NCBI GenBank assembly: GCA_002049455.2
Contig: KV918841.1
Location: 186,001-250,000 of the forward strand
Reading direction: 5' to 3'
Length of the DNA: 64,000 nt
Source of the DNA: Porphyra umbilicalis
Taxonomy: Eukaryota > Rhodophyta > Bangiophyceae > Bangiales > Bangiaceae
Shown here: positions 19,235 through 29,303 of the stretch, in pieces
Position numbering within the stretch: the first letter of the stretch is position 1
Layout: every line of letters starts with the position of its first letter
Position numbers and translations under genes: made by a program
The notes under the pieces: model-generated
Database searches by the model: none
What the model saw: the letters and a program-made list of their open reading frames with translations, nothing else
What the model was told of the DNA's origin: nothing

Positions 19235-21550
19235 CTTGTGTATCACTGTAATGATGCAATTTCATGAAGTCAGGAAAAGCCTCGCCCCTGGTGCACTCAG
19301 GCGAGATCACTGACAGCACGGAATGGTGAGGACAGCAGCAGACCGGCCACCGTCGTTTATCATAGCAATCTTGCAGCTGAATTCGGCCTCTGATTGGCTG
19401 GTGCTGCACTGCGGTGACAGTATCAGAGGGACTCTGACAATAGAGACCTTCGGCAACTGCGACGTGGGTATCGGATGTGGGTAATTTGTGGGTCGCCCGT
19501 CTGGTTTGTGAAGGAAGCCACATCCACCCTTTGGAGCTTCGGCATGTATCAAATGTGGGTCGGCAGTCTGCCACACTCCTTGCGGATTTGCTTACAGTGT
19601 GACGGGGTAGAGACTCCTGACGGCGCTGGTGACGGCCCTGTGTGCCCACTCCTGCGATTTCAGGTGGACTGCCGACGGCGCCGGTGACGGCGCCCTGTGC
19701 GCACGCCTGCGATCGCGGGTGCACTGCCGACGGCGCCGGTGACGGCGCCCTGTGCGTATACCTGCGATTGCTGGTGTACTGCCGACAGCGCCGGTGACGG
19801 TGCCCTGTGCGTACGCCTTCGATCGCGGGTGGGCCGGTGCATTGGGCGACGCCGGCCGCGCAACAGATGTGCCGGCAGTCGAGTTGAGCTTGTCGGCGGG
19901 TGGTGCGGACACGGTGACGGTCGGGGGCGTTGTCGAATTGGAGTGGGAGTTGGGGTCAGCGAGGGGATCGGTGCCAATGCATGATGAGGATTTGGCGGCC
20001 ATGATCGAAGCAGCGTGGTAAACATGGAACAGGAAAGTTCGTCGGTGGGTGTGTGGGTGGGTGGTGGGGGAACGGGAATCAATGGCGCCGAGGAGACATG
20101 GCGGGGGAAGGGCGCCGGACGAGTGCAAGAAGAGCGATCGGGCGACTGTCCTTCGCAACCCGGAAGACCGGGCATCGAAGGCCAACGGACGCCAGCGATT
20201 GGCGGAAACAGCCATGAATGATACTCATGGACTGCTACGTGGCTGCGGTCACCGCGGTCGGTGCTGGTTCTGGACGTGGGTCGAAGGGCCTCCTTAGCGA
20301 TATATGGGATGGAAATGTGGGTCCAAGGCTTAACGTGGCGTGAAACGTGCCCCCGACCCACGCCGTCGACCCACATTTGACATGCCGAAGGTCTCTACTG
20401 ACCGTGTTTTTGCCGAGCGGCGAGGTGTTTTGAGACGATTTTCATTGGATAAGAGCCATCTCCGCATTGTTCTGCTCGTGTACCCTTGTGTTTCCAGCAA
20501 TATGATTGGTTGGCGGTGACCTCTTCTCCCATAAATGCCCCCAGAGCACCTGGGGGGGCGGGAAAGGCTCCAACCGCCACCGCTGGCAGCCGCGAAGGGC
20601 ACCTCTGGCGGCCGGCGGCCAACCCCCGGCCCCGCCGCCCGCGCGGTGGCCGCGACGGCGCGGTCGGCGGCCGGCTGCGATTAGGTGGCAAACAGCGGCG
20701 GCGGCAAGGAGCGGGATCGCGTCCGCGGCCTCCCGCCGCGGGGGGGCCAGGGGGGGCGGACATGCGGGGGGGGTGCGCGGTGTCGGCGGCGGCGGCGGCA
20801 AGCCTCGGCGGTGTCGGGCGTTGCGGCGGCGTCGGCCGCCGCCGCCACGCGTCGTCGCCGCCGCCGCCAATGCACAAGGCGGCGGCGGCGGCAAGGGGCG
20901 GCGGCGATGCGGCTGTCAGCGGCCGCGGCTACCGCGTTGTCAGTGCGGGGGGGGGGCGGACGTGCTGGGGGGGTGCGCGGTGTCGGCGGCGGCGGCGGCT
21001 AGCCGCGGCGGCGGGAGGCGACAGCGACGCGGCGGCGGCGGTGGTCTTGGCGTCCAAGGAGGTGCGCGCGGCTGGGGGGGGGGGCGGCGTCGCCGGCACC
21101 GCGTCGACCCCGGGTGAAGGCCGAGCGCCAGTGGCAGCAAGGGGCAGCGCCGCGGCGGCTGCCGTGGATTTGGCGCCCGCAGGCGACAGGCACCCCGCGC
21201 GGGGCGGCGCCGCGGCAGCCGACGGGGGCAGCCACTCGGTGGTGGCGACTGGGCGACGGTGCCTTGGCGCGGCCGGCCGCCGTCGGGCGACGGCGGGGCG
21301 ACGGCGGCAGTGGCCGGCCGCAAGGTGGCGGGCTGCACCGGCGGTGGGGCAGCGGCGGGGGGCGCCGCCCCAACACGTCCCCCTGATATGGTTGGTCGCG
21401 TGTGAGTCATTGATTGGCACAAAATTGGATCAACAAATCTGCATCCGCCAAATACTACTGAAACATATGACCAAGATCAGTGGTAAATAATTTGCGCAGA
21501 TTATGCCAGAAACCGGCACGGCCGGATGCTTATCCGCCGCTGAGGTGCTC
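19235..21550 (-). mobile_element. Large GC-rich repeat, copy 2, split by a 953-bp element
   Basis: This copy is inverted relative to copy 1. Its outer parts match 13005-12640 and 11030-10839 closely. Its GC-rich centre (about 20560-21390) is much shorter than in copy 1. The 953-bp element at 19443-20395 lies inside it. The equivalent, uninterrupted position in copy 1 is about 12800-12803, which serves as a near-empty site. Confidence 0.65.
19443..20395. mobile_element. 953-bp non-autonomous TIR element, copy 2
   Basis: It has perfect 13-bp terminal inverted repeats, GAGACCTTCGGCA and TGCCGAAGGTCTC, with TA immediately outside each end (19441-19442 and 20396-20397). It carries the same four-unit 55-bp minisatellite as copy 1. 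The insertion is into copy 2 of the large repeat and must postdate it. Confidence 0.85.
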
Positions 21551-23498
21551 GACCGTCGCAGTCTGCAGCTCCACCCACTGCAGTCGAAAACTGCCGGCCG
21601 CGTCCCACCTGACGCCTCCGCGTGTTTTTCGTGGCGGAGCAGTGGCGCGCGAGGCCCTTATTCTTTTAAAACCGCGCGCTACAGAGGAAGCACGCGAGCT
21701 CTTTACGGGTCGTGGCGGGAGCGTCCGACATGTGGGCGGCGGGACTGCCGAGCCGCGAAAGAAGAGTCGAGGGGAAAGGAGCTTCGGTGTGACCGCGAGA
21801 CGCTCACTTGGCGCAAGCGAAGAGCGGTGGGTCCTTCAGGATGAAGGTACTGTCAACCAATACACCAGGAGAAGGCATGGCCAATCCCGCAGAGGCCAAG
21901 GGTACACCACACCACCACAACATGATGTCATAGCCTACAGTGTATGCAATTTGGACGGCCTCCCTCCCGAGCCAAGGGCGTCGGTGCCTGCTCCCTCACA
22001 GCCTCATCTGGGCTGTGACAGCGGCGAGCACGAAAATCTGCCTACCAGCCAGTAACGCCCCCCCACGCTCACAGAGTCTTTGGAGGACAGGTGAACTCTG
22101 GGCTTGCAAGGAGGGGATCTCGCATACGTTCCGCCTGGACAGCTCGTTGGTCACCCTTCGCGCTGCTCAGGACTGTCATTGGGACCCCCGCAGACGAACA
22201 TCTCGTACTGTCAGTAGTCGCACAGAGACGGCCGGCACAAGCGGGAAGCACACTGGCCAAGCAAGCCACCAACGGACGGACAGCTGAGATTCGAGAGGAT
22301 GGCGCCGATAAAGACGAGCCTTGTGCACACGCCCAGGCCTCTCTCGTGCGGATTGGCAAGCCGAAAGCGTGGTACGTGCCGGCGAGGCCTATGCTTCCAG
22401 GGTCCGCTCGCGACTGGACTTTGACAATGAGATTATAATTTCAGGTTATGAAACGAGTAACTTGTATTTATCGCGGGGAGGACCTGCATACTTCTTAAAA
22501 TTGAAGCGCTCTGCAGCCACTGTGAAGGCCGCTTGATTGCCACATAGTGATTCTTCTGTAGTGGATTAATCCACTGTCGGACCAGTCGCTGCACAAAAAT
22601 CGCGCGCTGTCGGAGGCCAGCTTCGTCACTCGGCGCGTGCCGCCCAGCTGGTGGTGCCGCGCTTGCACGACGAAGTATCGTGGCTTCCTTCCGACACGGA
22701 CGACATGCGACAACCGCCCCGCCTCGCCGAGCAGACTAACCCTAGGCGCATGCCATCGCTTGTGTTTCTCGATGGCTCTGCCCGTCATCAGCGTGCCGAC
22801 TCACCATAGTCTAAGAATCCGATGAGGCGTGATAAGGCGCGGACTGGGAGCACGCCTCAATCTAGAGCATACGCTTGGCGCACCTTGGCTCTCGCGCCAC
22901 GTGGCCGACTCAGTTGGAAGGGGGGGTGTTTGAACGATCGTCTCGCCGATAGAACCGCCCTTTGGCATTTATGTGCCGTTTTTGGATGCACTTCATTTTG
23001 CTTGCATCTTGTGAGGCCGCCTGAGAATGCCACCAGACCGAGCGTACGCATAGCGTGCGGGGGAGGCCCTACCCTAGTCGCGTTGACTGACCCCTGGCCA
23101 TCCCCTAGATGCTTGGCATTCGTCAGCATGTTCTTCGCGCGCTGGCCCGCGTACAGGTGCGGCCCATGTGCAGATGCGCCCGACGCGGATTGTTGCGCCA
23201 TGTGGGCTAGCCCGTCCCGAAAGTGTATAGCCATTTGCTCTCGGAGGGCGCCGTTGCTCTCGTGGCCTCTGGCCTGGTGTGCCGCGCGGGCAGTGGCACT
23301 CAACATGTTAAGATTCGACCGTGTTGGCAGCCAACAGCAACCTTTGAGGACCCTTCCGGCTCACTCTCCACCACGTTACAACCCCTTTCCGTCCCAAAGC
23401 GTTTCACCACATCTTGACCCCCACTGCCCCTCTTTAACACCGCCCAACCCTGAGCGAACTCCCCTGGCACACTGTCGTACACTTCACGTGCCGCCGCG
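21551..23498. other. No recognisable gene
   Basis: This is ordinary-complexity DNA with only short open frames and no domains. An AT-rich CTTATTCTTTTAAAA tract lies near 21656. It may hold the 5' side of the element encoding the ORF at 23499, but nothing shows this directly. Confidence 0.45.
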
Positions 23499-24901
23499 AT
23501 GACGGGGAGTGGCGTCACCCCTTCCGCGGATGCGCCGACTACCGCAAACCAAGATAATTGGGACGAAATGCGGGTCATGGCGGGAACGAGCGCCAGGGTC
23601 TCGATGCCATCCCTGCCGTACGACTTTGGGTACAACTCATACGCCCCACTCGCCTACGAGTCGCTCCCCGCGGCTGGTGCGCTCACTGCGTTGCTCAACT
23701 TGCACTCATCCACCCAGCTCTACGAAGAGGAGGAGTCCATCGAGCCGATCTCAAGCGTACCGCCCGCCCAAAGCATTGGTGAGGGTGGGGGGGGCATTTT
23801 GGCAGAGCAAAGGAGCAAGAAGAGCCCTGCGGCACGCTTTAGAGAGAGAGGCGTAGTCACGCCGTCACTTTCGTCCGTGCCGCGGCTGGGTGAGACGCCC
23901 CCGCGCGCGCCACAGCCACTGCGTGGCGCGGCCAAGGCGTCGGTGGCCAAGGAGGCAGCTGCCAGGGCGGCTTCAGTCGCAGCCGCGTCGCCCGTCCCCG
24001 AATGGGACGTGGCACAAGGGGTTGGCCCCACCGCACAGGAACCTGCGCACGGACCGGTGGCTCCTGCGGGCACCCCAATGCCGGGGTCTATCGCTCCGCC
24101 GCCCGTTGGCGCTGAGACCCCGGCGAGCACTCGGGCGCCCACTGGTGTTGCCGCAAAGCCCTCTCACTCCGCCCGAGTAAAGGCCCCAAAGGGTGCAAAG
24201 GTGACCACCCACGCCGCTGCGGCCTTCAACGTGGCGACAGTCGACGGGGCGGCCGGGTTGCTGGCCCTGTCAGGCAATCCCGACAATCTCAGGGAGCTCA
24301 TCACAGCCACGATGGAGCAGTTGCAGAGCCAACGCCGAACGATCAATTCGCTCACCAAGGCGGTCGGTAAGATGCAAACGATTCAGCCGACCACGCTCAC
24401 GATGGATGCGGCGCCGGCGGCCGTCAAGGCTTCCACCATTTTTTTCGAGGAGGAATCTGACGTCTGCGAGCTCCCGAGCCAAAGCGCGTCAAAATCATCG
24501 CGGGGGGCGTGCCGGTCCACCCCCCGCTGATTGCGGCGGACTTTTCACAGTCTCCCGTGAAGCCTCCACTGCGCGTGTCTCCCCGGTCAGCATCTATGCT
24601 GCGGGACATTGCCAATGCTGCGACCAGGGCTAAGAAGCGCGACGGCGGCTTCAATAGCATGGTCAAAGTGCGAGGCGCGCTGCATTCCAAGATCAAGAAC
24701 AGGATCGGCAACGCCACCAAGACGGTCGACGTCTTTCCGTCTTCCAACGTGCGCACGGATATGCTCATCAAGGCTACCATGGACCAGCTCGGAATGAGCG
24801 ACAAGGAGGCTGATGACTTTCTGGGCGAGAAGGTGCACACTCCCCCCAAGAAGCGCGCCCGGGAGGAGGATGGGGTCAAAACGGACGAGGAGATGACCTA
24901 G
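23499..24901 (+). CDS. Unrecognised protein with coiled coil and basic tail; one frame break
   Basis: The first block (23499-24530) encodes 343 residues: an acidic, tyrosine-rich N-terminal part, a long Ala/Pro-rich linker, then a short coiled-coil-like segment (NLRELITATMEQLQSQRRTI). A second block in another frame is open to 24901. It reads on naturally from near CELP at about 24475 into EPKRVKIIAGG and contains MLIKATMDQLGMSDKEADDF and a nuclear-localisation-like PPKKRAR. One missing base near 24470-24475, within GCTCCCGAG, would account for the change. Joined, the product would be about 470 residues. I do not recognise the family. The location among transposons suggests a transposon-borne gene, but that is inference. 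Confidence 0.5.
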
Positions 24902-25078
24902 ATTCCTACGGTGGTGGTTGGCTCTACTCTGTCGCAGGCGCTGTTACACATCATGTTCAACTTCAAGCGCAACGTGGTGGAGGCACGCCTAGTTAAGCCT
25001 GCTCTTCTGGGTCTGAGCATTACACGGTCGTTTCGAAAGCTCCAGAGCGACGTGTTAGAAATCCAGTGGTCCGTAGAG

Positions 25079-25250
25079 AATTGGGTCGCGACCCAATTTT
25101 CGGAGACCTCCGTAGCCTCTGCGAGAGCACCTTCTGACGCCAGTGGATCAGCAGCTCTCCGAACACGTGAGTCGTGCAAGCGACGGGTCGCGACCCAATT
25201 TTCAGAGGCCTGTGCAGGCTCTGTGAGAGGGCCTGTTGATCCGAATGGAT
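25079..25250. repeat. Two ~102-bp tandem units, each led by a GGGTCGCGACCC palindrome
   Basis: A perfect 20-bp palindrome, AATTGGGTCGCGACCCAATT, lies at 25079-25098. Its 12-bp core GGGTCGCGACCC recurs at 25185-25196, one unit (102 bp) on. Both are followed by CAATTTTC(G/A)GAG, a CTCTG(C/T)GAGAG block and TGGATCAGCAG. This looks like a duplicated regulatory or transposon-end module. Confidence 0.7.
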
Positions 25251-26257
25251 CAGCAGCGGTCAAAAACGTGATCCAGGGCGGATCACGTCTTGCTCGTGCT
25301 TCGTCGATCCTGTTGCCTGCAGGCACTTGCATGACACCTTCGTCATCACCGTGCGGTTGCTGTCTTTCTGTGGGGGGACACGATATGGCGGAAGCTGATG
25401 AAGGCCAGACGTAAGTTAGGTCTGGGTGTGTTGCGAGTGCAGTAGGGCGCAATACAGGTGGGGAAGGGGTGGTGGGAGAAGACGTCCTCGATAAATGTCA
25501 TCATGAGAAAAACGTATTCACCCCTCCCCCCTTCGCCACGGCCGCACATGTCCACTGAAACGGCCCATGCAACCCCATACCACTTGGCATCGGAGATGTG
25601 TCAAGAAGGTCCGAAGAGGAATCCTCATAGCGACGACTGTAGGTGTCAGTTGGGGGCGCTTGTGCGGAAAAATGGCAGCTACGGGGTGCCTCTGAAGTAT
25701 TCTGGAGACGGAGTAGCAAAAACGCTGGCGAGAGAGAAGATAGGCCACGAGCTCTACCTGGTGAGCTTTTCTGCCTATAACGGGCCGGAATGTGGGTAGA
25801 AAGTGGTCAAGGCCTGTTTTCTCCGGCAGAATCGTACTCTGCACACCCTGTTTGAGTGGGCTGGTATAGGGGGAGCTCCCAGGCTTGCTTCTCTCGGGAG
25901 CCGGCGACTCCCCCTTACGCCTGAGCAGGGGTCAGGTGGAGCCTGTCCGACAATCCTTGCTCCTGGCACCAGGTCATTGTCCACGTTGCATTCTGCGCGG
26001 GAAAGTGGAAGCCTGATCTGACACTTACCCTTTCGGCCAATGAGCTGTCCCATTTGAAGCACCAGCCAACCCGGTGCGACAACCCTGTTGAAAACCCAGA
26101 AGAGCAGGTACACTGGCCCTTAACTAGGCGTGGAGGGCTGGTACGTCGGCGCGACCGGCTGGAAGAAGAGACCATGTCGTCCACTGTGGCCAATGAAAGC
26201 CTGGAGACCTACTAGTTCTTTCAGTCACCTCTCCGGGGCAAGTGTATCATCGCTTGC
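25251..26257. other. No recognisable gene
   Basis: Short open frames only. No domain, repeat or clear signal was found. Confidence 0.4.
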
Positions 26258-26885
26258 TTGGCGAAAGGCTGTTGCTACCTCGGCGCGGATCACTGGGTGC
26301 GCAACCTGGTGAGCGTCGGCTCGAACGTGGTGTTCGTGATGTGCTTCGGCCACTACCCGCTGTGCGTCCGTTTGGACTGGGAGGAGTTGGAGAGCAAGCG
26401 CCTGCGTCGCATCGTGGCATGCGGCCCCGACCTGCAGCGCAATCTCAAGTACGTGGAGATGGTCCTCCCGCACGACGACTACCTCCCGAAGATTAACACG
26501 GAGGAGGATGGAATTATCATGACTGACGGCCACGATTCCCTACGGGCTGTCTTCGAGGAAGAGTTTATGCCGAAGAACCCGTCGCGTGCAGTGGTCCGGG
26601 CGGTGCCCGCCACGGCGATGGCCCGCAAGGTTGCGTCATCTGGGGGGGGGCGGGGCGGCTGCGTTGGGGGGAGGGAGCGGGACCGCCTCGGTGATGCCAC
26701 CGGCTGCAGCATCCCGGGAGCCGCCGGCTGCATCGGCGCCGCCCGTGGCACAGACGCCGTCGGCCGAGGGGACGGTGGCGGCGCCGATGGACGAGGTGGC
26801 TGCTCCCGCGCGCGTTGCGGTCATTCTTGCGGCTGCCCAGGCCGAGGCAGATGCGGTGCTCAACTCCATCATGAGCAGCAAGTGA
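26258..26885 (+). CDS. Unrecognised ORF, frame break in a G-run
   Basis: The frame opening at 26258 encodes a soluble-looking segment with FVMCFGHYPLCVRLDWEELE and an acidic DDYLPKINTEEDG region. At the G-run near 26641-26650 the natural continuation changes frame into an Ala/Pro-rich tail ending in AEADAVLNSIMSSK with a stop at 26885. About 209 residues result if the G-run is one base off. I do not recognise the family. It may belong with the ORF at 23499-24901, which has a similar Ala/Pro-rich style. The start is uncertain, because the upstream sequence in this frame has stops close by. Confidence 0.4.
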
Positions 26886-27241
26886 GCGAATGCAAGGAGC
26901 TGGAGGGAGTGTTTGATGCGCAGTAGCTTGTAAGTGACGCACTGTGCAGCGCGTGAGGTCTGCCAGCCCATTTTCTCTCGCTTTGATGTAATTCGTGGAG
27001 GTAGCCACGGGCCTGCGTCTTGTCGCCACTGCATCTTGGACTGGTCACGCGCACCCTCGATAAAATGGAAGAGGAGAATGGCCTCTAGAAAGCAACGCGT
27101 GCATGCACTAAGGAAGCTCAGATAAGCACCAGGGCAGGGCATTCTACCCCGTCCCCGCGGGCGCGAGGCTCGTTGAGACGGCCAACAGCGTCGTCACTCT
27201 TCCCGGATCCGCAAGACTCTCGCAGGAATCCCTCTAAAAAC

Positions 27242-27486
27242 GATATGGCGCGTCGCCAAAGAATGATCGGATCGGAGAAACGCTCACAGTAAGTCACAGC
27301 AGTTCACAGCAGCTCACAGCACAGATTTCAAAATTGCTGTGATCGTCCTTGCCTCCCACAGAGCCATCCAGGAGCCCCGCAGCATGCAAATTTATTTCAA
27401 AGCACAGTCACAGCAGGGTCCCAGCATGCTGTAACTTACTGTGGAGCTTGCTCGGATCCGATCATTCTTTGGCGACGCGCCATATC
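27242..27486. mobile_element. 245-bp MITE with 32-bp perfect inverted ends
   Basis: Bases 27242-27273 and 27455-27486 are perfect reverse complements (outermost GATATGGCGCGTCGCCAAAG). Weaker complementarity extends inward through CACAGTAAGT. The interior is packed with CACAGCAG-type motifs in both orientations. No coding capacity and no obvious target duplication. Confidence 0.8.
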
Positions 27487-29303
27487 CCACGACCATCGCA
27501 AACCCGCGTCGGATGGGCGTGCACGCGAAGGGAACGATGATGGACGGTCACATGCCCGTCCGCCCTGGGTTAAGAATCTCGTGGAACGAAGAGACCCCAC
27601 GAAATTCAGATATTATACCTTACCAATGACGGACACCAGCTTGTAATTGAATTTGCTTAAGGCTACGAGTGTTACACGCAGGATAAGGATTGTCAAGGAT
27701 CCCGCACCCAATCTCTTTGAATCCTGACCTGCACATCCTGCGCGAACCCTATCCCTGTGGCAGGTCCCGGGTGGTACAGTCGTTATGCACTTGAATGGCA
27801 TGGGTGCGCCACGAAGTAGCCCTCTAAAACTGAGTGCCTCATGGTCCCGACTGCCACTGAATTTTCGCCGGTGTCATCCCAATCGTCAATCGTGCAGACA
27901 TTTATCGTCCCAGAACGAGAAAGCGATGGCGAGAAAGTGCGAGACGCGGGTGCCGATCGCGCACACCCCGCGACACGGAGGTGTCGATCGCGCACCCGGC
28001 GCGACACACGCGGGTGTCGATCGCGCACCCCCCCCTGCACACAACCATCACATGGTCAGATTTGGCAGCCCACCGCCGCCACCAGCTTGCCGCCACCACC
28101 CTTCTGGCACCAAGTCCCTATGGCTGCTCCGTGCACGTGTTCTCTGAGTTCTACATACGGTTTCCCCGCGGTACGCTCTTCCTCGTCGCTCTTACGACAA
28201 GGGTTTCGGTCGTTGTCGAGAGTGCTCTTTGCGTGTATTACACGTTGCGCCGTGACGTGTGCGGACGGAGACGTAGCAGAGCTATGCGTTGACTTATTTT
28301 ACGCATCAACCATGGACGCATGCATTGCCTGACCTCGTCAACGACCGCGCTGTCACTTCTCGTCCGCCGCTTGCTCCTGCCCTGTTTCCAGAATCAGCTT
28401 TGTCGTGTTGTACTGTACACCCCTTCTCACCTGTCGATGTTTCTCTGGCTTCGTGCCGCGTCGGCCACACAACCGAACGATGTACGCTCTTGTCGCAATG
28501 CTCAGGGAGATAATACGGAGGCGGGGGGCGTGGCAGATGCGGTCGCACTCGTTTCCGGCGGGGAAGGGTGCTGCTCTTCTTTTCTTTACGTCGACGGGCA
28601 ATCCAGTTGCCACGACCGGGGGTTTGCAACGGAACGAAGATTATTATGTACTCACGATGAGTTTGCGATTCCGCTTGCTCGTTCTCTTCCCTTGTTTTCG
28701 ATCTATGTCTCGTTGTTCATGATCTCCGCTGCCCCCTCTGCATCCCATTTCCATCCCGCAGATGCACGGGCTTGATGCTCGAGTGTCAAGGAGTGCGCCG
28801 TTGTTGAGGACAACGACATTTGATAATGGGGAAGCAATACAGCTTTTCTGTCGCCAACGACGACTCTGTGGTCGGTGCGGGAGGTGGGGGGGGTCGGGGA
28901 GGAGGCGAGTTTCCATCCACTTGCGTTCCCGGTAGTCTCGGCGGTGTGCAGCCACTGGAAAGTGGGGGTGCCCTTGTGGTGGGATGAGGGCGCGTGTGCA
29001 TATGGATGGCGCTGCCGCTTGGGGCTGGCATGGATGCCTCCGCTTGTTGTCTTTTGTCTATGTGGCTGTCTTCAACGTTTTTCTGTCTGGGCGCCTCTGT
29101 CCAACTCTTCTTTTCACCTTTCCACGCACGCCCCATTCACAGGCCGTTTTCGTTGTTGCGAGGGACCGATCGCGAGCCTTGTCTCTTGTGCTGGCCACGT
29201 TGCATAGACTGCTCGCACGGCGTCTTTGCTGGTATTGTCTACCTTACGCAAAATTCCAAGTGTGCTTCGACCCAGTACGCTCATTCCATTGCACACGTGC
29301 CGT
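27487..29303. other. No recognisable gene; short 32-bp tandem repeat at 27950-28029
   Basis: CGATCGCGCAC recurs at 27954, 27985 and 28018 within GGTGTCGATCGCGCACCC-like units, a period of about 32 bp. The rest has short frames on both strands without domains. Confidence 0.55.

Noticed and set aside
27940..28030. CRISPR-like array
   Set aside because: Three units of about 32 bp without unique spacers; a short tandem repeat in a eukaryotic setting.
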